Assembly (NCBI RefSeq): GCF_000296695.1
Contig: NZ_BAFK01000002.1
Span: 224,365-288,364, forward strand
DNA length: 64,000 nucleotides
Reading direction: 5' to 3'
Origin: Rheinheimera nanhaiensis E407-8
GTDB lineage: Bacteria; Pseudomonadota; Gammaproteobacteria; Enterobacterales; Alteromonadaceae
Of the stretch, positions 55,016 to 63,614 are shown in pieces. The notes below the pieces were generated by a model. The model ran no database searches, was not told the origin of the DNA, and worked only from the letters and a program-made list of their open reading frames with translations. The first letter of the stretch is position 1; every line of letters starts with the position of its first letter. Position numbers and translations under genes: made by a program.

Positions 55016-56324
55016 TGCCGTAATACTCCATGCGCCGGTACAAGGCCTGGCGGCTAATGCCCAGCTGCTTTGCCGCGCGGGATACCACACCACCGGCTTG
55101 CCGTAGCGCCTGCTCCAGTGCTGCGCGGTCAATATCGTCCAGTGCCCGCTTGCCACTTACCACATCAGGTAAGCCCAGATCCTGGCTACTGATCTCATTG
55201 CTGCGACTTAATAACAAGGCGCGCTGACAAACATTTTGCAGCTCGCGCACATTGCCCGGCCAGCTGTAGCTTTGCAGCAGCTGCTCAGCCTCGCTGCTTA
55301 GGGCTTTTTTAGCGGCTAAAAACAGCCGTGCCAATGGCAGTATGTCGTCTTTACGCTCGGCCAGGGCCGGTAACGCCAGCTGCACCACATTAATGCGGTA
55401 GTATAAATCCTGGCGAAATTCGCCGCGGCCTATCGCCGCTGTTAAATCGGTATTGGTGGCACTGATAAGCCGAACATCCACTTTGCGCGTGAGGCTTGAA
55501 CCTAAGCGCTCGAACTCGCCGGTTTGCAGTACACGCAGCAACTTGGCCTGACCGGCCAGCGACAAATTGCCAATTTCATCTAAAAACAGGCTGCCACCGT
55601 CGGCGGCCTCAAAGCGGCCAATACGGGTTTTAGTGGCGCCACTATAGGCACCGGCTTCGGCACCAAACAGCTCAGCTTCCATTAAATCGCTTGGCAGCGC
55701 ACCCATATTCAGTTTGATAAAGGCTTTATCGCGCCGGTTGGAATTGGCATGCAGCACATTGGCAATGCCTTCTTTGCCGGCCCCATTGGGGCCGGTTATT
55801 AGCACTGCGGCGTTTGACGGCGCCAGTTGCAGTGTCATCTGTAATAACTGTTGCATCTGGCTGCTGGCAAACACCAGGCCGCATAAGTCTTTACCGGCAA
55901 AGTTGCTATGGCGTGCCTGCTCGGCCTTTTGCTGCTGCAGCGTCAGTTGCTGCAGCTTTAGCGCATTGGCTACGGTAAGCAGCAGACGCTGATCATCCCA
56001 GGGTTTGGCGATGTAATCTGTAGCGCCGGCTTTTACCAACTCGACCACCATTTCCAGCTGAGTCCAGGCGGTCATCAGTACAATAGGAATGTCCGGATAC
56101 TGCTGGCGTAGCTGGTAAAACAAGGTTTTACCCTGCTCACCTTGCATCTGGCCGGCGCTGAAGTTCATGTCCTGCAAAATCAGCTCAATCTGGTGTGCTG
56201 CCAATAGCTGCCAGGCCTGCTCGGGCGAGCCGGCGCACAGCACCTGGTAACCCTGCAGCGCGAACAGGGTTTGCAGCGCCTGGCAAATCGGTTGATTATC
56301 GTCAATCACCAATAATTTCAGCAT
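55002..56324 (-). CDS. NtrC-family sigma-54 response regulator
   Basis: This 440-aa regulator has a receiver domain with D52 (LILQDMNFS), an AAA+ domain with Walker A GPNGAGKE at 178-185 and Walker B LFLDE at ~246-250. A Fis-type HTH follows at the C-terminus (VSRAAKQLGISRQALYRRM). The sigma-54 contact loop reads GAYSGA (225-230) instead of the usual GAFTGA, and Walker A is GPNGAGKE instead of GESGTGKE, both conservative. It lies 3 nt after the second permease and is probably autoregulating the operon from the palindromes at 60945-60987. Confidence 0.92.
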   Translation of the reverse strand: MLKLLVIDDNQPICQALQTLFALQGYQVLCAGSPEQAWQLLAAHQIELILQDMNFSAGQMQGEQGKTLFYQLRQQYPDIPIVLMTAWTQLEMVVELVKAGATDYIAKPWDDQRLLLTVANALKLQQLTLQQQKAEQARHSNFAGKDLCGLVFASSQMQQLLQMTLQLAPSNAAVLITGPNGAGKEGIANVLHANSNRRDKAFIKLNMGALPSDLMEAELFGAEAGAYSGATKTRIGRFEAADGGSLFLDEIGNLSLAGQAKLLRVLQTGEFERLGSSLTRKVDVRLISATNTDLTAAIGRGEFRQDLYYRINVVQLALPALAERKDDILPLARLFLAAKKALSSEAEQLLQSYSWPGNVRELQNVCQRALLLSRSNEISSQDLGLPDVVSGKRALDDIDRAALEQALRQAGGVVSRAAKQLGISRQALYRRMEYYGIAAP

Positions 56325-56327
56325 GTT

Positions 56328-57521
56328 TTATAAGGCTTTAGTGGCAGTGGCCGGTGATACCCGGGTGGCAATGGCCGCAGGATACCATGTTGCTACCGTG
56401 ACACAAAGTAGTAACACCGCTATGGTAATTAGCGGTAAATAGCCACTAAGTGCCGGTATTGAGATCACCTGCGCCAGCGCCTGGTTTAGCAGTAGCGCCA
56501 GCATAACACCGAGCAGGGCGCCGACAGCGGTGCAAAGCCAGTTTTCACTTAGCAGTTCGATAAAAATAGTGTTTTTGCTGGCACCTAACGCTCGTTTAAT
56601 GCCAATTTCCTGCTGGCGTTTTAAAGCATGAAAATAGGTACTGCTGTAACTGGACACCATAGTGACCAGCAACATTAAGGCGCTTAAGATGGCCAGTAAC
56701 ATCGCCAGACCATATTCGTTGCGGTACAAGCGCTGATGCTGCTCTGCAAGGGTGCGGATATGAAATATTTCTATATTTGGCTCAACGGCACGTAACGTCT
56801 GAACAAGTTGCTGCCTGACTGCATCAGCGCGGCCGGGGGCTGTGCGCAGTAAGATGCTGTAGCCCCAGTCTACGCCAAAGGGGGGGGCAACCTGGATGCT
56901 GTTAAACATCACATTAGTGCCGCTGCGCTGGCCGTAAAAGTCAGAGATAACTGCAGCCAACCGGCCGCGGTTAAGCTGCTGGCCAATAGCCGGTTTGTCA
57001 GCAAATAACTGTCTGGCCAGGCTTTGTGTTATCACCACATCCGGCTGTACCGGGTTATCCAGCGATACCGACTGCTGTGGCAGTTCGCCTTGCAGTAACT
57101 TGCTGTCGAACACGTGGAAAAAGTCTTTTGAGACAAAATACATGGGCACCGATGGTTGATTGCTGCGGCCTTCTTCACCGTCCAGATAGACATTGCCGTT
57201 ATTACCGCCCTGCAGGATTGCCGACTGGTTAGAATAAGCTGCGGCAACCACGCCAGGTAAGGCACTAACAGCTGCCAGTTGCCGGTTGAGTAACTCTTCC
57301 AGTGCCGGATACACCCGCAGCGAGGCCGTAGTGGGTTTAAGTTGCACCAGCACGATATTGTTCAGATCTAATCCGGTAGGCTGGTTTAGCTGCTGATGAG
57401 TTTGTTGTGCCAGTAATATACTGTTTAACAGCAGCGCCAGTGTCATGGCCAGCTGCAGTAATAGCAGGGCGGTGACCACCTTACGGCTGAGTAGGCCTTT
57501 TATCAGTAAATAGAAAGACAT
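56328..57521 (-). CDS. FtsX/MacB-type ABC permease, second
   Basis: This 397-aa permease has one N-terminal TM helix, a large periplasmic domain (~residues 45-270) and three C-terminal TM helices, as in MacB and FtsX permeases. The RALGASKNTIFIELLSENW segment near residue 305 is the conserved coupling region. It pairs with the adjacent permease to form a heterodimer driven by the ATPase. No exported substrate can be read from sequence. Confidence 0.85.
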   Translation of the reverse strand: MSFYLLIKGLLSRKVVTALLLLQLAMTLALLLNSILLAQQTHQQLNQPTGLDLNNIVLVQLKPTTASLRVYPALEELLNRQLAAVSALPGVVAAAYSNQSAILQGGNNGNVYLDGEEGRSNQPSVPMYFVSKDFFHVFDSKLLQGELPQQSVSLDNPVQPDVVITQSLARQLFADKPAIGQQLNRGRLAAVISDFYGQRSGTNVMFNSIQVAPPFGVDWGYSILLRTAPGRADAVRQQLVQTLRAVEPNIEIFHIRTLAEQHQRLYRNEYGLAMLLAILSALMLLVTMVSSYSSTYFHALKRQQEIGIKRALGASKNTIFIELLSENWLCTAVGALLGVMLALLLNQALAQVISIPALSGYLPLITIAVLLLCVTVATWYPAAIATRVSPATATKAL

Positions 57522-57526
57522 GAGGG

Positions 57527-58828
57527 TTATTCCTTAAGCTGCTGATTTAACGTACCAAAAGAGGCGCGAAGCGACGGATATAAGGTGACCAGATAGCTGC
57601 AGACAACGGCGATGGCAAGCAGGCCCAGTAGCAAGGGCAGATCCCAGTCTGAAAACAAACGGTTGGCAGGTAACAGCTGGTTCATCAGCTTGATACCGGC
57701 ATAACCGGTAAGCAGGGCACCGGCAATGGTAAAGCTGGCCATCAGCAACACATCGACCAGCATCTGCAGTTGTAACTGGCTGCGGCTGGCGCCCAGCGCG
57801 CGGCGCAGGCTAAACTCATACTGGTTACTTAAATAGCGGTTTAACGATAAGTGGCTGGCATTAAACAGACACACCAGCAAAAACAACAGCGTAACTAAAG
57901 CAAAGGCCTTAATGTCGCTACTGTCGCCACCAAAGTAGCTGACAATATCCTGCATCGCGACCAGTTGGTTATTTGGCTCTGACGGGTGGCGGCCGGCCGC
58001 TTTTTCATCCATCACCAGATTGTGCATAAACTGACGATACGCCTGCTGTTGTGCCGGCGTATCCAGCTGTACCCAGTATTGCAGCTGATGCAGGGCACCG
58101 GTGCGGCCCTGGGTGCTTAACTGGCGATAGTCGGTATCATCAAAGGTGGATGACTGGCTGTTTGACAAATAATTCATGTCATAGCCGGTTTCCAGTGGCA
58201 GATAGATATCGTCAGCATCAGTTAAATGATTGCGGTTGTTGGCGTCATACAGCCGGGGTAGCATTTGCCAGCTATCCAGTACCGCGCTGACCGTAACATT
58301 GCGGTCATCCAGCAGCAGGGTTTCACCTATCACTTCAGTGCGGCCAAACAGTTTTTCCGCACTGGCCCGGGTTAAAATCACTTCGAGGCGGGCGCTGTTA
58401 TCAGGCCAGATACTGCCATGCAGCAGCGGCACCTCAAACATTGTGAAAAAATCGCGCTGAGTTAGGCGGATGCTGACCGGCAATGGCGGTTGGTCGGCGT
58501 TTACACGCAGGTAACCGTCTGCACTGTACATGGCGGCAGCCTGAGTGGGAATGCCTGACTGGCTGAGCTTTTGCACATTACTGTAACTTAAAACCCGCGG
58601 TGTGCGGCAATCTGTAGTGCACTGATAAGGCACCAGATTTATCATCGGAAAAAACAGCTTGTCGCTTTTATGTGGCAAGGGGTCGCTGTTTAACTGATAG
58701 TAGAAAGTGGCATTGGCAAAAAATACCCCCAGACCCACGCTTAAAATAAAAATAGTCAGCGCATAGGGCAGCGGCGCACGCTTAATGCCTTTGAGGCTGA
58801 CTTTCAGATAATAAATAAACTGTTCCAT
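57527..58828 (-). CDS. FtsX/MacB-type ABC permease, first
   Basis: This 433-aa permease has an N-terminal TM helix (residues ~20-38), a periplasmic domain of about 270 residues and three C-terminal TM helices. The RRALGASRSQLQLQMLVDVLL coupling segment is near residue 330 (written in parts: RRALGASRSQL, QMLVDVLL). Start 58828 is used because AAGG lies upstream and a longer frame to 58942 is inside the ATPase gene. It is 10 nt downstream of the ATPase and 5 nt upstream of the second permease. Confidence 0.85.
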   Translation of the reverse strand: MEQFIYYLKVSLKGIKRAPLPYALTIFILSVGLGVFFANATFYYQLNSDPLPHKSDKLFFPMINLVPYQCTTDCRTPRVLSYSNVQKLSQSGIPTQAAAMYSADGYLRVNADQPPLPVSIRLTQRDFFTMFEVPLLHGSIWPDNSARLEVILTRASAEKLFGRTEVIGETLLLDDRNVTVSAVLDSWQMLPRLYDANNRNHLTDADDIYLPLETGYDMNYLSNSQSSTFDDTDYRQLSTQGRTGALHQLQYWVQLDTPAQQQAYRQFMHNLVMDEKAAGRHPSEPNNQLVAMQDIVSYFGGDSSDIKAFALVTLLFLLVCLFNASHLSLNRYLSNQYEFSLRRALGASRSQLQLQMLVDVLLMASFTIAGALLTGYAGIKLMNQLLPANRLFSDWDLPLLLGLLAIAVVCSYLVTLYPSLRASFGTLNQQLKE

Positions 58829-58838
58829 TTGCTTTACC

Positions 58839-59537
58839 TTATGCGCTATGTGCTGCCAGCGGCTCATACAAGGTGCTGTCGTGCAGCTGACCATCGATGA
58901 TCTGAATATGCCGCCCGGCGCGGCGCGCCTGATCCGGGTCATGCGTCACCATTAAAATGGTGCAGCCTTGTTGGTTAATTTTTTCCAGCAGTTCCATCAC
59001 CTGCCGTGCCATTAATGAATCCAGGTTACCGGTGGGTTCGTCAGCCAGCAAAATGCGCGGCTCACCGGCAATGGCGCGGGCAATAGCGACGCGCTGCTGC
59101 TGGCCGCCAGAGAGCTGGCCCGGCAAATAATCGCGCCGGGCATGCAGGCCTACCAGCTCTAATGCCTGCTCAATACGGCGTTTACGCTCGGCGGCATTAA
59201 AGCCGCGATAACGTAACGGCAGTTCGATATTGTCATAGATGCTAAAGTCTTTTATCAGATTAAAGCTTTGAAAGATAAAGCCGATTTTTTCATTGCGCAG
59301 TTTAGATAAGGCTGCATCGGATAAGCCTTTAACCGACTGGCCATCGAGTAAATAATCGCCGCTGTCAAAGTGCTCCAGCGTGCCAAGGATATTCAGCAGT
59401 GTAGACTTACCCGAGCCGGACGGGCCGGTCAGGGCGGCAAACTCGCCTTCGTTTACCTGCAGGTTTACCTCGCGCAGGGCATGGGTTTCAATTAGTTCGG
59501 TACGGAAAATCTTGCTTAAATTGCTTAACTTAATCAT
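58839..59537 (-). CDS. MacB/LolD-type ABC ATPase
   Basis: This 232-aa ATPase has Walker A GPSGSGKST at 38-46, the LSGGQQQR signature at 142-149, the Q-loop near FIFQSFNL, Walker B ILLADEPTGNLDS and a switch His in MVTHDPDQA. Together with the two permeases and the membrane-fusion protein it forms a MacAB-like tripartite exporter or a mechanotransmitting ABC complex that extrudes peptide- or lipid-like substrates. Confidence 0.93.
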   Translation of the reverse strand: MIKLSNLSKIFRTELIETHALREVNLQVNEGEFAALTGPSGSGKSTLLNILGTLEHFDSGDYLLDGQSVKGLSDAALSKLRNEKIGFIFQSFNLIKDFSIYDNIELPLRYRGFNAAERKRRIEQALELVGLHARRDYLPGQLSGGQQQRVAIARAIAGEPRILLADEPTGNLDSLMARQVMELLEKINQQGCTILMVTHDPDQARRAGRHIQIIDGQLHDSTLYEPLAAHSA

Positions 59538-59561
59538 TTTGTAGTCCTTTTTTGCTAACCG

Positions 59562-60830
59562 TTAGTTCAGGTTTACTCTGTCCAGATCTTTAAACTCACT
59601 TAAGCTGGAAATAACCCATTGTTCGCCTTCAGTGGCGCCGCTTAAAATCTCTACCCATTGCACCGACAAGGCGCCCAGCTCGATATTTTTGCGCAGTGCC
59701 TGGTTATCCAGCACCTGATAGGCCTGACGGCCACCGCCGGAGCTGACAAAGTCGCCGCGGGCAATTTTCAATACATTCTGCTTGTGTTCCAGAATAACCC
59801 GGGCGGTTAAACGCTGGCTCTGGCGCAGGGCGGTGCTGTCGGCCTCGTTAAAGCGTACTCTGGCGCTAACCTGATTGTTGCGCACCTCAGCCGCTATAGT
59901 GCTGATGCTGCCGCTTAGCTGCTGATTACCTAATGTCACTTCAACCTGTTGGCCGGGCGCTAAGTCGCGGGCGTAGCTTTCCGGTACCGCCAGTTCGGCC
60001 TCGTACTGGCTTAAGTCGATTACGGTCAGCAGCGGCTGGCCGGGTAGCACATGGCTTTGCTGCTCGACTAACCAGTTGCCCAACTGGCCGGTAACAGGGG
60101 CAGTAATATCAAGCGCAGCCACTTTGCGCTCAAGCTCACTTACCACCAATTGCTGGCGGTGAATATCCTGCTCGCGCGAGCGCTGCTCGAAGCTCAGCTT
60201 GTCTTTAGCCAGCACCACTTTACGTTTGGCGTGGTCAAATTCCAGCTCTGCTTTAGTCAGATTATCTTTGGCAATATCAAAGTCGAGCTTGCGGATCACG
60301 CCCATCTCTATCGACTGTGTGGCCCGCGCCAGCTCGCGCTTTGCCGCCAGCAGGTTTACCTGGGCGTTGTTCATTACCTGCTCAATATCCAGCTGCTGCT
60401 CGCGCGCCGCCAACACCGCACGCTCGGCCTCACTTTGCATACTGGCCAACACCGCCTGTTGCTGTTGTAAATCGTTCTGTAACGTGGGGCTGCTAATTCT
60501 GGCCAGTAAGTCGCCTAAGGTTACGGCTTCGCCCGGCTGTTTAAATAATTGCACCTGACCGGTTTCCTGGCTGTACAGGGTGGGGGCGTTAGCCGCGACA
60601 ATACGGCCTTGTACTGCGATATCACGCACTAAATCGCCGCGCTGCACGGTAGCAAACTGCAGCTGAGCGCGCGGTAGCACCAGGCTGGCGCTTTGGCCGG
60701 TGGCCTGAAACAGCAAAACGGCCAATAGCGCCAGCGCTGTGCCGGCTGCTGCCAGCGGCAGATAGCGGCGCCAAACCGGTTTTGCCGGCCGCGCAATAAT
60801 ATGGTCTTGCTGTGCTGTACCCTGGATCAT
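59562..60830 (-). CDS. MacA/HlyD-type membrane-fusion (periplasmic adaptor) protein
   Basis: This 422-aa adaptor has a TM anchor (~residues 27-45) and a coiled-coil hairpin region (~120-230), flanked by lipoyl/barrel-sandwich halves (VAANAPTLYSQETGQVQLFKQPGEAV; ITAPVTGQLGNWLVEQQSHVLPGQPLLTVIDL, each in parts). A beta-barrel domain and a membrane-proximal domain follow. It links the ABC inner-membrane complex to an outer-membrane channel such as TolC, which is not encoded here. It is the first gene of the operon, with a sigma-54 promoter upstream. Confidence 0.9.
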   Translation of the reverse strand: MIQGTAQQDHIIARPAKPVWRRYLPLAAAGTALALLAVLLFQATGQSASLVLPRAQLQFATVQRGDLVRDIAVQGRIVAANAPTLYSQETGQVQLFKQPGEAVTLGDLLARISSPTLQNDLQQQQAVLASMQSEAERAVLAAREQQLDIEQVMNNAQVNLLAAKRELARATQSIEMGVIRKLDFDIAKDNLTKAELEFDHAKRKVVLAKDKLSFEQRSREQDIHRQQLVVSELERKVAALDITAPVTGQLGNWLVEQQSHVLPGQPLLTVIDLSQYEAELAVPESYARDLAPGQQVEVTLGNQQLSGSISTIAAEVRNNQVSARVRFNEADSTALRQSQRLTARVILEHKQNVLKIARGDFVSSGGGRQAYQVLDNQALRKNIELGALSVQWVEILSGATEGEQWVISSLSEFKDLDRVNLN

Positions 60831-60873
60831 GTTTTGTCCTTGCTTTTCTGTTGTTGCAGCGTCTGCTTTGATA

Positions 60874-60890
60874 TAGCAGCTTTAATGCCA
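60874..60890 (-). promoter_or_regulatory. Sigma-54 (-24/-12) promoter of the export operon
   Basis: On the minus strand TGGCATTAAAGCTGCTA shows the GG (60889-60888) and GC (60877-60876) pairs exactly 10 nt apart, with TGGCA and TGC boxes as in the consensus. Transcription would begin about 12 nt further on, ~30 nt before the start of the adaptor gene. Confidence 0.75.
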
Positions 60891-60891
60891 A

Positions 60892-60927
60892 AACTTAACT
60901 TATTGAATTTGTTAGCTAAGTTAAGTT
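60892..60927. promoter_or_regulatory. Inverted repeat next to the sigma-54 promoter
   Basis: AACTTAACTTA (60892-60902) and TAAGTTAAGTT (60917-60927) are perfect 11-bp inverted arms 14 nt apart, immediately upstream of the -24 box. It could be an operator or a cruciform; a regulator is not known. Confidence 0.55.
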
Positions 60928-60944
60928 TGGCGTTAGAGTTTATG

Positions 60945-60987
60945 CTGTCCGCGGACAGTTTTAGTGTCCGTTGCCGTGCTGCGGACA
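60945..60987. promoter_or_regulatory. Palindromic upstream activator sites
   Basis: CTGTCCGCGGACAG at 60945-60958 is a perfect 14-bp palindrome. A second site has TGTCCG (60965-60970) and CGGACA (60982-60987) with an 11-nt spacer. They lie ~60-100 bp upstream of the -24 box, the usual place for enhancer sites of NtrC-type regulators. They also lie 50-95 bp upstream of the divergent DUF3667 gene. Confidence 0.7.
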
Positions 60988-61038
60988 ACTATTGCTAAAA
61001 CAATTGCTTAACGTAGAATCAACGCAGGAATAAGAAGC

Positions 61039-61971
61039 GTGAACAACAATATGGATACTTTGGCTCGTCAATGCGATAACTGCTTTACCACCTTACAGGG
61101 TGATTTTTGCCATCAGTGTGGCCAGGAAAAGAAAAGCTATATCCGTAATGTCAGTGGTGTGGTGACAGAGTTCTTTGGTGAGTTCAGTAACTGGGACACC
61201 CGGGTGTGGCGTACTTTACTGCCGCTGTGGTTTCGCCCCGGTTATTTAAGCCGGCGTTATGTTAGCGGCCATCGGGTGCCTTATGTGCCGCCGCTGCGGC
61301 TGTATTTATTTACCTCGATAATCGCGTTTTTGCTGCTGGCAAAGTTATTGCCAAACAACGGGGTAAACATTAATAACGCTAACGAAGAGCTACCTTCAGT
61401 CGTCAGTGGTGAACCTGTCTCGCCAGAGCAGTTTAAGCAGGAACTGTTCAGTCAGATGCAGACCGAAGCCAAGGATCAGGGTATGGCGCTGCCATTGTTA
61501 TCAACCGAGACCAATAGCGAGTTTGAGCGCAAAATTGCCCAGTTAAGTGCTAACCCCAAACAGGCGGTGAATAAGTTTTTTAGCCTGGCGCCACAGATGA
61601 TGCTGTTGCTACTGCCGCTGTTTGCGCTGCTGCTAAAGCTGGTTTATCTGCGCTCTGAGCGTTACTACATGGAGCATTTAATCGTCGCGCTGCACAGCCA
61701 CAGCTTTATTTTGCAGTTTTCGGTGTTTTATCTGGCGCTGGAACTGCTGGCGCAAAGTATCAGCCTGGCCTGGCTGTCGCAAAGTATTAAGTGGCTGGCT
61801 AACGGCGTCTTGCTGTGGATACCACTGTATTTACTGCTGTGCCAAAAGTATTACTACCGGCAAAGCTGGGGTAAAACTTTAGTAAAGTTCTGGCTGGTAA
61901 GCTCGGTGTATAACCTGATGGCAGTCAGCGCGCTGGTGGGGCTGATTATTCTCAGTATTTTATGGGCCTGA
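61039..61971 (+). CDS. DUF3667-family zinc-ribbon membrane protein
   Basis: This 310-aa protein has an N-terminal zinc ribbon (CDNCFTTLQGDFCHQCGQ, ligands C12, C15, C23, C26 approx.) and a DUF3667 core (FSNWDTRVWRTLLPLWFRPGYLSRRYVSGHRVPYVPPLRLYLF, in parts). Four to five TM helices follow. Function is unknown. It is divergent from the export operon and its promoter may share the palindromic sites at 60945-60987. Confidence 0.88.
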   Translation: MNNNMDTLARQCDNCFTTLQGDFCHQCGQEKKSYIRNVSGVVTEFFGEFSNWDTRVWRTLLPLWFRPGYLSRRYVSGHRVPYVPPLRLYLFTSIIAFLLLAKLLPNNGVNINNANEELPSVVSGEPVSPEQFKQELFSQMQTEAKDQGMALPLLSTETNSEFERKIAQLSANPKQAVNKFFSLAPQMMLLLLPLFALLLKLVYLRSERYYMEHLIVALHSHSFILQFSVFYLALELLAQSISLAWLSQSIKWLANGVLLWIPLYLLLCQKYYYRQSWGKTLVKFWLVSSVYNLMAVSALVGLIILSILWA

Positions 61972-61990
61972 GTTATGAGGTAAGTGAGGT

Positions 61991-62110
61991 ATGACGGTGC
62001 ACGCTATGCAGAATATTGGTTGGGCAGATTTCCAAAGGGTAGACATCCGCGTGAGCACTATCGTTGATGTTGAAGATTTTCCGCAGGCACGAAAGCCAGC
62101 TCTCAGGTAA
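61991..62110 (+). pseudogene. Truncated CsaA-like tRNA-binding protein remnant
   Basis: The 39-codon frame from ATG 61991 reads IGWADFQRVDIRVSTIVDVEDFP then QARKPALR, then a stop. This matches the first ~35 residues of CsaA-type tRNA/export-chaperone proteins (~110 aa), whose OB-fold then follows. Here the frame ends at 62110 and no continuation in another frame was seen. A ribosome site GTGAGG precedes the ATG. It is a decayed 5' fragment; a membrane protein gene follows 14 nt later. Confidence 0.7.
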
Positions 62111-62124
62111 AGGCAGATTAAATC

Positions 62125-62430
62125 ATGGTAACAATGGAATTATCGGTAATCGTACTAAATGCCGTTATTGTTTTGGTGGCTTATCTTTCGGTTTACCCCA
62201 AGCTGGCCGGCAATAGCTTTAATAAAATTTCTTTTTATGACCTGTTTGCCTCCGGCCTGGCGCTGGCTATTGTTGGCTCTAAATATTGGGGTAGCGGTCA
62301 GCAATTTAGCCTGGTTGTCGCCGACGTTAACTGGTTTTGGTTTACCCTGATTACTTACGCCATTATCGAAATACCGGTAATGCTTTGGTATTTCAAGAAA
62401 AATAATGTGGATGTGAAGATAAAACGCTAG
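62125..62430 (+). CDS. Small three-TM membrane protein
   Basis: This 101-aa protein has TM helices near residues 5-22, 36-51 and 68-88, and a basic C-terminal tail (KKNNVDVKIKR). It contains conserved Trp/Tyr residues in SKYWGSG and FWFTLITYAIIEIPVMLWY. No family is recognised. Start ATG 62125 has AAAGG about 12 nt upstream. It directly follows the csaA remnant. Confidence 0.6.
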   Translation: MVTMELSVIVLNAVIVLVAYLSVYPKLAGNSFNKISFYDLFASGLALAIVGSKYWGSGQQFSLVVADVNWFWFTLITYAIIEIPVMLWYFKKNNVDVKIKR

Positions 62431-62542
62431 CAAGCCACTAGATAAAGGCAGATATATACATGCTCTGTATCGTTTGTTTTTTCTAAGAGCGCAGGGTTTT
62501 ACTACTGTAGCATTGAGATTATAAATTCTGGGGATTGCCACT

Positions 62543-62965
62543 GTGATTAGCTTTAAGCCTACTAACGATTTAACGCAAGCAGCAAGGTTTACTCTGGACA
62601 ATATGCGGCCATATTATGCCCACTATGCGGTAGATTGGGATGAAACACAGATAGAGCAGATGACCAGAGATCTGGTTAATTTCGATATAGTGCTGCAACA
62701 GCACGTTGTTGGTGTTTTGCGCTTATCTTTTAACGCAGAAGAATGCTGGCTACGTGATTTGCAAGTAGATAGGGCTTATCAGAATCGAGGTATTGGCGCT
62801 ATTGCCCTTGCTGAGGCAGTGCGGCTGGCTAAACACAATCGCTGTCCAATATTGAAACTTAGGGTATTTAACATCAGCCCTGCGGTTAATTTGTATAAGC
62901 GTGAGGGGTTTGCAGTCATCAACGAAGACGAGCGCTTTTGTTATATGAGCCGGGAAATTGAGTAA
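62543..62965 (+). CDS. GNAT-family N-acetyltransferase
   Basis: This 140-aa protein starts at GTG behind GGGGA. It has the GNAT acetyl-CoA-binding motif A LRDLQVDRAYQNRGIGAIALAEAVR (Q/RxxGxG/A = QNRGIGA) and the C-terminal VFNISPAVNLYKREGFAV. It transfers acetyl or another acyl group to an amine; the substrate is not predictable. It is transcribed alone. Confidence 0.88.
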   Translation: MISFKPTNDLTQAARFTLDNMRPYYAHYAVDWDETQIEQMTRDLVNFDIVLQQHVVGVLRLSFNAEECWLRDLQVDRAYQNRGIGAIALAEAVRLAKHNRCPILKLRVFNISPAVNLYKREGFAVINEDERFCYMSREIE

Positions 62966-63100
62966 CGGCTTATTTCTCTGCTGCGGGTAATTGAATTGAA
63001 ACTCTTTACATAACAGTTGTGTAAATACTTGGTAAATTAACACAAGGTTAAGTTAATTTGTGCCACTTTAATCAGCAAACATAATTACAGGAGAACACAG

Positions 63101-63424
63101 ATGAAACTGATTATTGGCCTGGCTATCAGCCTGACATTATTGATATTTAGCAACAACGCCTTAGCCTGTGGCTTTCGGCTGGATAACGGCAAGTTATTAC
63201 GCTGCGGCATGAACCGCATCGAGCTGTTATCACTGGCCGGTGAGCCGGTAAGTAAAGATATTGAAACGCTGGGTGTGGATACCGGCGAGCCGGTTAAAGG
63301 CGAGACGATAGAAACCTGGTCGTACCGCCTACAGGGCGATATGGGCGGGCAGTTTTTAGTATCAGTAAGCCTGCAAGCGGGCAAGGTAACGGCGATAACA
63401 TCTAAACAACAAAGCCGGCTATAA
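63101..63424 (+). CDS. DUF2845-family exported protein
   Basis: This 107-aa precursor has a signal peptide (MKLIIGLAISLTLLIFSNNALA). The DUF2845-like pattern CGFRLDNGKLLRCGMNRIELLSLAGEP carries two Cys residues that probably form a disulfide. It ends with a beta-strand TWSYRLQGDMGGQFLVSVSLQAGKV. It is periplasmic, of unknown function. SD AGGAG lies 8 nt upstream. Confidence 0.82.
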   Translation: MKLIIGLAISLTLLIFSNNALACGFRLDNGKLLRCGMNRIELLSLAGEPVSKDIETLGVDTGEPVKGETIETWSYRLQGDMGGQFLVSVSLQAGKVTAITSKQQSRL

Positions 63425-63614
63425 ACCGGTTTTGTTGTTTAGTGTTGCAACAATCGGACCTGCCTCTCTAAATCCGAATGTACCTATAACCTGTTGTAAG
63501 TTATCAATAAACGAAGTAAAGTCTTATACATTAAATTTACAATGGCGGAAAAATCCGTATTTAAATATGAATTTTTTCCGCCGAATAAGTTTTAGGCATA
63601 CAAGGAGTTAGTAG

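Noticed and set aside
55016..55156. N-terminal extension of the histidine kinase
   Set aside because: It lies wholly inside the regulator gene in another frame, rich in low-family-value residues.
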